From: Plenodomus lindquistii
Lineage: Eukaryota; Ascomycota; Dothideomycetes; Pleosporales; Leptosphaeriaceae
Direction: 5' to 3'
Assembly (NCBI GenBank): GCA_025504975.1
Contig: JANUWI010000007.1
Location: 1,364,001 to 1,428,000 of the forward strand
Length of the DNA stretch: 64,000 bases
The notes beneath the pieces are model-generated. The model was not told the DNA's origin. It worked only from the letters and a program-made list of their open reading frames with translations, and made no database searches. Shown in pieces: positions 21,913-32,499 of this stretch. Position numbers and translations under genes: made by a program. Within the stretch, counting starts at the first letter, position 1, and every line of letters starts with the position of its first letter.

Positions 21913-22199
21913 CACCGCTTCGATTTGTACCGTGAAAAGTCTGCACGGGCGATTGTAGTTGATAGAGCATACCTACTGTGGAGGGGCTAGCGGAGTGTAT
22001 GCGAATTGGCCAATGGGAAGCACCCGTAGAGCCTCAAGTGGAACTTGAACAAATCACCATGAAGCATACCGTATTCATCATCAATCGACAGTCAACGTAA
22101 GGACTTCTTTGGGGAAGGACAGTATCGCACATCGAGCTTCTCAATCCCAAATCCATCCAACTTCTCTCTCAGTCGACCAAAACCAGCGAGATCGCAATC

Positions 22200-23498
22200 A
22201 TGGCTTGGGAAGAGCCACGCAAGACTGGCATGCAGTATCGTCGCCTTGGGAACTCTGGTCTACACGTATCTGCCCTTGGTCTTGGTGGATGGCTCACGTA
22301 TGTATCTTCAAGCCTGAACCTGATCGATATACACTGACCAGAAGTGAAGGTTTGGCGGTCACGTCGAAAATGGTTCGTATATCCCAACCCATGCAATCCA
22401 GGGATGAACACGAAAAATTGACATTTCTTGCATAGAGCTTACTTTCGCATGCATGAAGCAAGCCTATGATTGCGGTATCAACTTTTTCGACACGGCTGAG
22501 AGCGTGAGTTCCCCCAACCGCCACCGGCGTTGTCCAATCAACCCTTTTCAAGAATTTCCCTTTTGACAAGCGTTCCAGTACGCAAACGGACAATCCGAAA
22601 TTGTCATGGGCCAAGCCATCAAAAAATATGCCTGGAACCGCAACGACCTCGTCATAAGCACAAAGCTCAACTGGGGCGGTGCAAATGGCGAGATTCTCGT
22701 CAACAATCACGGCCTCAGTCGCAAACACATTATCGAGGGGTTGAAAGCCTCGCTGCAGAGACTGCAGCTCGATTATGTGGATGTAGTGTACGCGCATCGC
22801 CCTGACAGACTAACCCCCATGGAAGAAACTGTCCGCGCCTTCAACCACGTGATTGAGACTAAAGGGTGGGCATTGTACTGGGGGACTTCGGAGTGGAGCG
22901 CTGATGAAATTGCCGAGGCGTGTGGGATCGCAAAGCAATTAGGACTCATTGGCCCAATTGCTGAGCAGCCGCAGTATAATTTACTTGCCAGAACAAAGGT
23001 GGAGGGCGAGTTTCAGAGACTGTATAGCCGCTTCGGTATTGGACTAACAACATTCTCGCCGCTGAAGTTTGGACTACTCAGTGGAAAGTACAACGATAGT
23101 CCTGAAGGACCTCCCAAGGGGTCGAGGTTCGCAGAGGGCAAGGACAAGTTTGTCAGTGGAATGCGCGACGCGTATGGTAACAATGACTGGAGGGAGATGA
23201 TTGAGAAGGCGACGGCGTTGAAGGTGAGTCTTTGGTCATGTTGAAGATTGCAACAACTCAACTAACTCGTGGTAAGCCCATTGCGGACAAGCTGGGAGTC
23301 AGCCAGTCGCAATTGTCGCTGGCATGGTGTCTGAAGAACCCCCACGTCTCAGCCGTCATCACTGGTGCATCGCGACCTGAACAGGTCGTGGAGAACTGCA
23401 AGGCATTGCAAGTGCTTGACAAGTTGACGCCGGAGATTCTGGCGGAAATGGATTCAGTCGTTGGCAAGATTGACTTGGACCCTGCACGGCAAGACTAG
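22200..23498 (+). CDS. Aldo/keto reductase, AKR6 (Kv-channel beta-subunit type)
   Basis: Five exons: 22200-22297, 22350-22372, 22436-22503, 22579-23223, 23277-23498; 351 residues. Exon 2 is only 23 nt; it supplies FGGHVEN and restores the frame. The AKR tetrad is complete: Asp59 and Tyr64 in NFFDTAESYANG, Lys92 in VISTKLNWGG and His136 in VVYAHRPD. The N-terminal YRRLGNSGLHVSALGLGGWLT, the FSPLKFGLLSGKYND loop and the C-terminal AVITGASRPEQVVENCKAL (NADPH-binding) are typical of the family related to Shaker channel beta subunits. In fungi these are soluble NADPH-dependent reductases of unknown physiological substrate. Confidence 0.92.
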
Positions 23499-23580
23499 AA
23501 TAGACGCGTCGTTACACATGGACATTGATATGATAGGAAAACGGACAGGGGTATCTTTTTAATGCAACAAACGCCTCTTT

Positions 23581-25201
23581 TCACATGGGAGCAATCCTGC
23601 CCACGCCCACGACGGTCCAGAATGCTTCTTCCCTTTTCTCCTTTTCTCCTTTGGATCCTCTTGAGTCGCCCAATCCGCGCTCATCCGCATTGACATCGGC
23701 CTCGAATTCGAGACGCACGAAGATGGGTATCTCGAGTAAATCGTCGTCTTGGTCGAGTTCTTCCTCTACGGCTCCGAAACCAGTTGTTGACTTGAGAAAG
23801 CCAGGCACAACTTCAATCGCCACAGTCGTCCAATTGCGACCCTTGTCCCATACTTTACCGGCCTCTATTTGGCCATCAGCATTGAGCAAGGATCCGCGCC
23901 GCTCGGGAGCCACGTTAGACGAGAGAGCATCATCCCAGACGTCTGTATTCTTGCCGACATCGAATTGCGGACACAGAATTGTGACACGTGATTGAACTCT
24001 GCCAGGGGTTCTGCTTGACGTAGCGAGCGTGACACGGATGGGATCAAACAGCGGATTGCTGAGTGTGAGGAGAAAATGGGTAGCCACGCCCGATGTCAAG
24101 GCATTGTAGTTGACCGGAATGGCTTGTTGTGTAGAAGTGCTTGGATGGCTAGTGCTGGTAATGGGCAGAGCACGAATGCTAATCTTTGGTATATGACTGA
24201 GGGCCAGGATTTTGATCTTGTAGCGCGTCGAGGTGATCTTGGACTCGGGTTTGGCAACAATCTGGCGACACGAACGACATCGTTTTGTGCGTCTTGTGCA
24301 AAGAAGGGTAGGAATGGGCCGGAGCTCATGTTGGAATTGAATGTGGGGATTGATCTGCTCGCGCTTTTGGGCGGTTGACAAGGTGGCGCTCCAGCCGTCT
24401 CTCTTGATGCGCTCAATGGCAGCAATATCAGAGGCGGGGTCGTGGATAGCCAGGCCTTCTAGCTCTGAAGCAGCTTCTCTCATGGGCGTAGGCTTGATGC
24501 GCTTCTGCTTCTTTGCCGTGGTGGTGGAGTATAGATTCATGATGCGGGTGTATGCAGACGGGGAGGAGAAGTTGACGTCGCCTGCTGCAAAGAGCGAGTT
24601 GGAGGGGGCCTGGGCCTCGAGTTGGGATTTGTAGAAGGCGGCGAGATTGGAGAAGAGGTCGTCCCGACTCAATGAGTCAGCGCTGGGCGGATCCGCAGGC
24701 ACGGCTTCTTGGGGTGGAGCGGAGAGCAGCTTGGGGTCTCGAGTCTTGGCGTCGTAGTCTTTGCGCCTCTCGCGCTCCTTGTCGCGCTCCTTTTGGGTGG
24801 GAATGGGACGGCCGCCATTTGCGATGCGGGCAATCTGGGCATAGACGCCCGTGTGCTTTTCAAACTCGATGCCCGTCTCAATGGTGGACCAGTGGCAGTA
24901 GGGACAGGCCAGGATGTGGCGGTCGGGGGCGGCAGGCGGGGCGTCCGGGGTGTCGAGGACGTTGACGACCAAGGGGGCGATGCAGACGGGGCAGTTGAAG
25001 CAGTTGCGGGTGCAGCGGTTGCCGTCGCTCTTGACGACGGAGCTGGGCACCTCGAACAGGCACGTGGGACAGTACCAGTTGAGCGTCTCGTCGAGCACGC
25101 AGCGCGGACAGCGCATCTGCTGGCAGTCTTCGCAGTAGAGGAGGTGCTCGAGCGGGTAGAGGGAGAAGTTTGCGCGCGGGCTCTGCGGGTCAAAGGTGCG
25201 C

Positions 25202-25233
<32 letters not shown>

Positions 25234-25350
25234 GCCGCCGTCGTTTTGGTGGGCGGCCGCAAGCAGCTGCGAGGCGCGCTTGGTGGCGGTGGGGGCGTTG
25301 GTGTCGAAGCAGTCGCACGCGTAGTAGGTGTAGGGGAACGCCTGGGCCAT
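23581..25350 (-). CDS. DCTN4: Dynactin subunit 4 (p62)
   Basis: Single exon, 589 residues, starting at the ATG at 25350 (MAQAFPYTYYACDCFDTNAP). The frame upstream is open but encodes only the heptamer repeat. The N-terminus has the Cys-rich p62 zinc region: Cys pairs in LLYCEDCQQMRCPRCVLDE, WYCPTCLFEVP, NCFNCPVCIAPL and LACPYCHW. A charged segment follows (ERDKERERRKDYDAKTRDPKLL), then the conserved p62 core with FQHELRPIPTLLCTRRTKRCRSC. An Asp/Gly-rich insert lies at about residues 37-50 (GGGGGDDDDDDDE). Family knowledge: p62 caps the pointed end of the Arp1 filament in dynactin and helps cargo binding by dynein; in Neurospora the gene is ro-2, needed for nuclear migration. It shares a 278-bp promoter with the NDUFAF5-like gene. 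Confidence 0.9.
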
Positions 25351-25391
25351 GTTGTCTTTGGATTCTACTCCATGTACTCTATATGCCCTTG

Positions 25392-25437
25392 GTGGGCAGT
25401 GGGCAGTGGGCAGTGGGCAGTGGGCGGTGGGCAGTGG
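25392..25437. repeat. Heptanucleotide tandem repeat (GTGGGCA)n
   Basis: Six units of GTGGGCA, one with a terminal G, plus a partial seventh. It begins 42 bp upstream of the dynactin p62 ATG, in its putative leader. Confidence 0.9.
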
Positions 25438-25525
25438 TGCATGGAGGAGCTCGGGGAAGCCAAGCGCCGATTGGTGGTGGTTGCACGTCCAGGGTCTTGA
25501 CGTAGTGCATGTCTTGCACATATAT

Positions 25526-25619
25526 ACATGGCCACTCTCGTACATGGTCACTCTTGTACATGGTCACTCTCGTACATGGTCACTCTCATACATAGCACTT
25601 TCATACATAGCACTTTCAT
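25526..25619 (+). repeat. Minisatellite of six 15-16 bp units
   Basis: Four 16-bp units of the form ACATGGTCACTCTCGT, then two 15-bp units ACATAGCACTTTCAT. It ends nine bases before the NDUFAF5-like ATG. Each of the first four units contains an ATG. Confidence 0.92.
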
Positions 25620-25632
25620 ACACGTCCAATGA
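25528..25632 (+). promoter_or_regulatory. Upstream ORF overlapping the NDUFAF5-like start
   Basis: The first minisatellite ATG opens a 34-codon frame whose TGA (25630-25632) overlaps the main ATG (25629-25631) as ATGA. If the transcript includes it, it would form a termination-reinitiation arrangement. Transcription start is not known. Confidence 0.4.
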
Positions 25633-26786
25633 CCACCTACTCCATCCGCGCCTTTATCCCGCCATTGACGCGCCGCCGCCGCCGTCTGCCTCTCCCTCTC
25701 CCTCTCCCTCTCCCTTTCCCTTTCCCTCTCCGCACCACGCGCCGCTATGCTGTCCAGGCCCCCGGCGGCCCCATGATGGACATTTTCAGCAGCCAGCAGA
25801 AATGGCTGCAAAAGGAGAGGGCTGCGTCACATGTCGAGCTGAGCCGCAGCGTCGACTACCTGCGCGACGAAGTGGCCTCGCGACTGTGTGAACGCGTCTT
25901 GGTGTGCCATGTCTCCCACAGCACTCGCCCATGCCCATGCTGACGGCTGCAGGACATCAATCGCCACTTCCCCCAAGTCCTCGACCTGGGTGCAAATGCC
26001 TGCAATCTCGCCCGCATGCTCACCCTTCCCTCGGAAGACGCCCCCCACAAAGGCCCACGGTCCAAGCGCATAGGCACCCTCACAGCCGCCGAGTCCTCGC
26101 AAACCCTCCTCTACAGAGACGCAGACCTGCCCTTCAACAACCACATTGACATTGTGCGACAGGTCCTGCCAACCTCGGAGCTGCTGCCATACCAGGCAAA
26201 CACCTTCGATGCCGTGCTGAGCAGTCTGAGCCTCCACTGGATCAACGACCTGCCCTCGGTTCTTGCCCAGGCCAACAACATTCTCAAGCCCGACTGTCCC
26301 TTTATTGGCGTCATGATGGGCGGAGACAGTCTCTATGAGCTACGTACTTCCCTACAGTTGGCCGAGCAGGACCGTCGGGGTGGTGTCTCGCAACACACGT
26401 CGCCACTAGCCGATGTCAAGGACATTGGCGGACTGCTGCAAAAGGCTGGCTTCAATCTTCTCACCGTCGATGTCGACGATATCGTTGTAGACTTCCCAGA
26501 CGTCATGTCCTTGATGAAAGATCTGCAGGCCATGGGCGAATCCAATGCTGTAATCACCCGCGAGAAAGGTGCAATACATCGCGACGTGCTGCTGGCTGCC
26601 GAGCCCATCTACAGGGAGCTTCATGGCAATCAAGACGGCACCCTTCCCGCCACGTTTCGACTCATTTACATGATTGGTTGGAAGCCAAGTCCTACCCAAG
26701 CGAAGCCACTGGAGAGGGGGACTGGCATGTTCAGCATCAAAGACTATCTGGAGAAGGGTGAGAAAGGTGGCAATGATACAACATAG
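25629..26786 (+). CDS. NDUFAF5: NDUFAF5-like mitochondrial methyltransferase-fold complex I assembly factor
   Basis: Exons 25629-25901 and 25953-26786, 368 residues; the 51-nt intron has GTGTGC, GCTGAC and GCAG and joins CERVL to DINRHFPQVLDLG. The first 35 residues are a mitochondrial presequence with RRRRR, a Leu-Pro/Phe-Pro run encoded by a hexamer repeat, and LRTTRRYAVQAP. The class I methyltransferase domain shows VLDLGANACNLARM (about 100-113), the post-motif FDAVLSSLSLHWINDLPSVL and LKPDCPFIGVMMGG. Family knowledge: NDUFAF5 acts in the mitochondrial matrix on complex I and hydroxylates an arginine of NDUFS7. The gene is convergent with the GRDP gene, with stops 93 bp apart. Confidence 0.92.
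25690..25731 (+). repeat. Hexanucleotide repeat coding (Leu-Pro)n
   Basis: Seven units: CTCTCC four times, CTTTCC twice, CTCTCC once, inside the presequence of the NDUFAF5-like gene. Unit number would vary by two residues per step. Confidence 0.85.
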
Positions 26787-26879
26787 CACTCGGCTTCCTA
26801 CCGAGGTGTTGCATAATATCACCATCCATCATTCGAAACACTACGAGCACTCATGGTCAAACATGCGATTCAATTGCAC

Positions 26880-29442
26880 TCACCCTCCACAACCCCCGCA
26901 CCCCCCTCCATCCCCTCCATCCCCTTCATCCCCAGAGCTCCCACATGTCCCACACCCTCCCTCCGCATTCCCAAGCCCCCCACAACTCGCCGCACAACCC
27001 GGAGTCCCTGCCCCCCCTGCGCAACCCCCCAGACTCGCACTCGCTGCACACGTTCCCGCCGCGCATGCTCCACCTCCAGACGTCTGCGTGTGGTCTTGAC
27101 TCACGCCCGGCTCCGCATAATACGGAACGTACATGGGCATGGGGTAATACAACGGATATCCATACGCTCCGTACAAGTACACGCCGTCTTTGCTCTCGCG
27201 CGATGGCGCTTCCTTTGCTTTACGACTCTTTTCGTATCGCTTACAAACTTTGGCGTACATGAGGTCCAACTCCTCGAGCTCTCTTCGTCGGAGCGCTGCG
27301 CTGCGCTCGTCGGGCATGCCAAGTGCGTTGTGGTTGCTTACGTGTATTCCTGTCTGTGGGTCTTTTGGGAAATTTTTCGAGTCGAGGGCGGAGAGGCTGA
27401 TGCGAGAGCGGTGATGGGGGAGGCATGCCATGCGATTTAAAAAGCTTGAACGAAGCGGTTCGCGCGTGCATTCGCAGTACCAGCAACTGCACTCCGAGTA
27501 GGGCTGCCCGTACTTCTTCTCGTAGGCAAGCGACGTGGCTTGGAAGGCTTTGTGGAGGTCGTTGTCGGTCATCTTGTCGTCGTGGTTGAGGAACTTCTTG
27601 GTTTCGGTGACGGTGTAGCGGTAGTATACGTTTGGGGTGAGTTGGTGTGTATGCTGTATGCCACTGGTTCGTCAGTGTGTATTCATCCAATTTGTTACTC
27701 GACTAAAGTGCACAAAGAGTACTCACCCAAGCCAGATCCACGTCCAGAGTCGGCACAACAACAGTTTCCTTGGACTCGGCAGCCAACAGTACAAACCGAT
27801 GATACTTTACAATCAACCGCTGCATCGTGGTCATCACACTCGGACTATGCAACCAATCAATCTTGGCCATCTTCTGCACAAAGGTACCTTGTCTGAGTAC
27901 TGCGCCCACTAGGTCAATACCAAAGTCGCTAGAGTTCTCCCAGTATCTGCTCATGAGCCGGCGAACCGCTATGCGACTGTCTTTTGCGAGAAACTCCGGA
28001 TTGTGTTGGCACGCATTAATGTATCTGAGATCCCACGGCGATTTCATTGCCGTGGCGAAAAGGTCCTTGATTCCCTCCACAGTACTTCCGTTGGTCGCAG
28101 ATAGATTCTCTCGTATCGTATGAGGCATGAACTCGGGGCGGGTCTGCACACACCGGTTCGGAAAAAAAGCATCATGCGTACTGATCTTCTTGCCTGGGTA
28201 TGTGACGGCTGGTACGCCAGAGGTATGGAGAATGGTGCCCGGAAGTGGTTTGTTTTCCTTGCGAAGATCATCGGCGTCTTTGAGGAATTTGCCAACGCGC
28301 AGGATTTCGTGATTGAGAGTGAGCCCGCAATTCTGACAACCGTGCTGGAATGCTGCGCCAGCGAAACCAGTGTCCTCGGCGAGATAGATCTGAAATGACT
28401 CTGGTCCTGACGAAGTGGGGGGTACGGTCCATGGCACTCTGTTGATAGATTCGCATTTCGGACAGGTGATTTCCTTAGCTTCGTCATCCTCAAGAGGATT
28501 CCACGGTCTGGTAAATATGTTCGTGAAGCTGTGGTCATCCTTCTCCGTATACTCGAACGTCACATCGTCAATAGCCGTATATATGTCGTGCCAGGGGAAT
28601 TGAGTGTGCCACAATGCTTGTCTGCTTTCCCTTATACAATCCTCAAGATAGATCCTGGGGTTGAGCATGTGAGAATGCCACACCATGAGCACGTCCAACG
28701 GAGGCAGCTGAACCTTGTTGTGATGCTGTAGGTCAGCGTTATTAGGGAACCTACTCACTACCAAAGACGTCAGCACATGTTCTTTTTTGCATTGCATCAC
28801 GGGAGTCATACCGTTCAAAGTGGACATGATGTCAAAATCGCTCGTCCTGATGCGCCCAGGGAAGTCTCCCCGTCCGGAATTTGGAAATCGTCCATGTGGC
28901 CCATGCCACCACCTCTGATATCTATCCACTGCCTTGGCGACGAATACCGTCCATCTCTTGTTGCGGATCTGCTCTGCAAGAGTGGCATCCAGACTTGCAG
29001 ATGAACTTGACGGTTGTGCTTCCAGGGCTGCTTGCAGTGGATCTTGCCTCGAAGTATCATCGACACGGGTGCATCCGTCCCTCGAGACCATTCCAACACT
29101 CGTCTCATAGTCACTGTCCCCCTTCATGCCGATATCATACAAGCCATTTGTGTTGCCAATGTCCCGCCGTAATTTGGTAAAGACATGCAAGAGCTTCAGA
29201 TGCGCTATGCATTCAGCGGGCGTTGGGATCTCAAGTTGACTTGGGCGGAAGTCGAGATTCTGGGCCGTGGGGACGCTGCCTCTTGCCGGGCTTTCATTGC
29301 CTATCGTAGTAGTCGATGCAAAAGATGGTGCTCGGGAGTTATAAGACGGAGGCTCAGCGTACAGATTCTCAAATGACTTGATCGCACTTTTTCGTGTCTC
29401 CTTCATCGACTTTACTCTAGCCAACTCCTTGTTCCTTGCCAT
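26880..29442 (-). CDS. GRDP-like protein (DUF1399) with Gly/Cys-rich tail
   Basis: Exons 27727-29442 and 26880-27653; 829 residues. The 73-nt intron (GTGAGT..ATACAG) joins DVDLAW to HTHQLTPNVYYRYT, a hallmark junction of DUF1399 (glycine-rich domain-containing protein) repeats. Other repeat motifs are LPPLDVLMVWHSHMLNPRIY and HDIYTAID. A putative zinc site with spaced cysteines lies around ITCPKCESINR and GCQNCGLTLN. Near the C-terminus are SECSCWYCECTRE and a Tyr/Pro stretch YPLYYPMPMYVPYY. The last 65 residues are almost only Gly, Cys, Ala and Ser (CGTCGSSGDEG, GGGCGGCGG). In plants GRDPs act in stress and development; fungal function is unknown. Confidence 0.88.
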
Positions 29443-30100
29443 ATCTTTCTATGTCGTAGTCAGTGTCATGATGCTGCACTCAACAAGCAGATTCTAACCA
29501 TAAGATTTGAGATACCAATGTACCTCTGGAAATCAATACTAGACGTACCAGACTTATCTAGGTCTGTCGCACGGGAGATCAGCACAGTATCTCGCTTGCT
29601 GATACCCCATCTAGGTTGCCGGTGAACATAAGGCGGGTTAGCCTGGTGGCAAGCGAGGCTTCTTTCATGTCTTAGTCCGGAGGCAGGGCGGACCGCATGA
29701 CCAACCACAATATCACCTTGCATGTGCTGGCTTTCCCCGCTCACCGGTAGCCACGATATTGGTGACTTTCTGCAGGAGTCAGCCTTATGCCGGCTCACTT
29801 GACGAGATGAATGTGGGGGTCTCAGCTCAGTGAATGTGCTTACTGGGGGTAACACAGATATGTGAATACGTACTCGAGGACGTTGGTGGTCTTTTGGTTC
29901 GCCCAGTCACTACCACGATTGCTGCAGCGAACGAATTCCTGAGGTTGAGCGCCATAACAGCCTAATGCTGATTGCCATGATGACTGTGGTCTTGCAGGTG
30001 GGCACACCTAACTTGATGTGTGAAGCTCTACGATTGAACTGCAAATGCTGTCTATGGGTATCACGAAACAAGAGTACCTCCAACACCATGTGAATGCGCC
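29443..30100. other. Intergenic, tandem minus-strand genes
   Basis: Promoter of the GRDP gene and 3' flank of the MFS gene. Nothing recognised. Confidence 0.6.
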
Positions 30101-32007
30101 TCACAACCCATACACAAAGGTCATCTTCTCGTCACCCTCCCTCCCAACTAGAGTTGCTTGTCCCAGCCAGTCAGCGAGCCACATCAGTCTGGTATATGAT
30201 CTTAGCAAGCTGACCGCTCGTTTCAACCACGGACGATCCGAGGGAAGCGGACCCTTGCCTTCTACACTTTCCTTCTCGATATCGTCGTCGGTCCACCTCG
30301 CCATGACACTCTGTCGCATGTTGTTCTCGACTTTGAGGCGCCTCAAAAACAAAATATATCCCAATGCTGCCAAGGCTACGCATATCAGGGTCCACCAAAA
30401 GGGCACAATGTACCCAGATTCGGCGTATCTTGGCTTGAATAACATGGCCGAAACAACACCCGCAAGATTACCCCAACCGTTGATTCCAAGCAACAGTGCT
30501 CGCTTGCCCGGAGACGGAGTGTTCCCGGAGATCCACGCAACGGTCAGCGGAGACGCACAGTACGTACCAGACAAAAGCAGACAAAGGGCTAGGTATCGTG
30601 GTATTGCCCAGGCCATGGGAAGCATTACTACCGAGATCAGCCCCATCACCATGATGGCCAACGCAAAAAGAACTGGGACTAGACGAATTCGATGCTTGTC
30701 GCTATATCGTGCAGCCAAGAAAAGTATGATAGCACCACTGATGTGCGGTGGCGCAGTCAGCAAATTAATCAACGCAGGATCCGGGTCTTCGAGTAGCGGG
30801 GCCAGGACCAAAGGCAGAAATACGGAGAAGGCGTATACTGGAATAGCAGAAAGGATGTTGCAAGTCAAGATGTGCCAAATCTTGGTGTTGAAGATGGCAG
30901 ATACAAGATCGTGAGGGCTGAGGCCGCGATCGTCGACAAAATGCTGTGACGCCGAAATGGACGGCCTGGACATGTGCAGGAGGCCACGAGATTCTTCATC
31001 GTACTCTGCGTCGTCGTGGTCATGGGTCGCTTGGGTCGCTACAGACGCATTCTGCAAGTCTCGGTCAGCCACAATGCGCAAAGCTGCATATCGGCGCTCG
31101 TCAGGTGAGAGAAACCAGGCTGATTCCACGCTGTGTGGTAGCCAAAAATAGCCCATGAATGCGACGGCCATGGTGATGACTCCTTCGAGCAAGAAGAGAA
31201 TCTGCCATGGCCGCCAAGTTGTGCCACCCTCTGCTTCTATACTGTCGTCGCGAAATCGGGAGAAGACAGCGTAGCTAATCAGACCCCCGAGGGCTCCTCC
31301 AACTGCAGCCTGACCGTAGAAGAGCGAAAGCCTCTTGCCGAACTCGAAGCGCGTGTAGAAGAGGGAGAGGTAGGTGACAGTGACGGGGTAGAAGCCAGCT
31401 GTGGCATGTCAGTACAGAGCAACGCGATAGCCGGCCAGCACCTGCCCTCGAAGCATCCGATGAGGATGCGCAGCGTATACAGCTGCCATTTGTGTTGGAC
31501 CCAGGCATGCAGCGCGGTGCAGAGGCCCCACAACAGCATGCAGCTGGGGACCCATGACACCATGCCATATCGGCGGCCCAGCGCTGCACCCAGCGGCTGT
31601 AGGGCCACGAAGAAGGCGAAGAAGAGGGCCACGGCTGTGTTCAAGTCACTCTGTTCGAGGCCAATGTCGGCCGTGAAGTGCGCTGTTTCGGCATTGCCAA
31701 TCTGCAAAAAGATCAAGTCAGCGACTCTCGGTACGTGTTTGGCACCTGGCTGCATGCAACAGCTACATACGTTGGCCTTGTCCAATGCATTGAAGAGGAA
31801 CAAAAGGGCCAGGAACGGGAGGAGCAGGCAGTCGAGCTTCAGCACCGTTCGGCGGTGTAGCCGTATGTCGGGTGCATCGTTCTGTTCCTGTTCGTCGGGC
31901 GGCATGGCATGCGCTGATGCTGATGCTGATGCTGATGCTGTTGGGGGACCAGAGGCATGCGCGGAGACTCGAGCGAGCTCATAAATCTGATGCTGGTGCT
32001 CGACCAT
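30101..32007 (-). CDS. MFS transporter (ACS-type) with GC-AG intron
   Basis: Exons 31771-32007, 31446-31701, 30101-31398; 596 residues. Intron 1 (69 nt; GTATGT, CTGAC, TTGCAG) is a stop-free multiple of three and joins NALDKAN to IGNAETAHF. Intron 2 (47 nt) begins GCAGGT and ends CCACAG. Only this GC donor keeps the frame through the conserved motif GCFEAGFYPVTVTYLSLFYT, so it is called as GC-AG. The start could also be at 32049 (14 more residues). The N-terminus carries a (SerAla)n run from a GCTGAT repeat. About 12 membrane segments; a long central loop (DHDDAEYDEESRGLL). It resembles the allantoate/nicotinate permease group; substrate unknown. Confidence 0.85.
31913..31942 (-). repeat. Hexanucleotide repeat coding (Ser-Ala)n
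   Basis: Four GCTGAT units plus GCTGTT on the plus strand, inside exon 1 of the MFS gene. Confidence 0.85.
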
Positions 32008-32499
32008 GTTGCGCCAAGACGAAGCCTGACCGGCGCATGCCCATGACAAGCTCCACGCCGTCGGGGTGACGTGCTTTCGTATGGGACGCGTTGATGCTTG
32101 TCCAGGTGCAACATGGTCGTCTGCCCGATGGTCACTGGACCCTGCATGGCTATGGCTCTGACTGTCACGCTGATTGGATGAAACGAGGCCAGCAACATTA
32201 CGGCATTCACGTGCACTGATTACTGGGCTAGCTACTGTACCAAGTCTTTGGCCATATTAGAGTAGGCTTCCGCCACGCTACTTTGATGCATCCAAGTTAC
32301 CACCGTCACAAGGTGGCAGTCTTCGACATACTGTGCGGTTCGAAAGAGGATCCAACGACGCTCGCCCACACTACTGTACACGCAAGACCAAGAAATTGTT
32401 TGTGATGCAAAGCCAGTCAATTGTCTATGAGCACGTGCCCGCTATCTGTACACAGTGTCTTGCGACTCTACCCTGTCTCCATGATCGACAGTCTCGCGT
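32008..32499. other. Intergenic, tandem minus-strand genes
   Basis: Promoter of the MFS gene and 3' flank of ATP8. No gene recognised. Confidence 0.6.

Larger units (their letters stand above)
21117..22199. promoter_or_regulatory. Intergenic with inverted repeats upstream of aldo/keto reductase
   Basis: About 1.1 kb. The part at 21824-21912 contains a hairpin and a nested palindrome (separate entries). The rest shows no gene or RNA. Confidence 0.5.

Noticed and set aside
24709..25500. 263-residue plus-strand ORF across dynactin p62
   Set aside because: Val/Gly/Ala shadow of the opposite coding strand.
32337..32354. GGTTCGAA resembling a tRNA B box
   Set aside because: The following bases do not fit GGTTCGANNCC and no cloverleaf forms around it.
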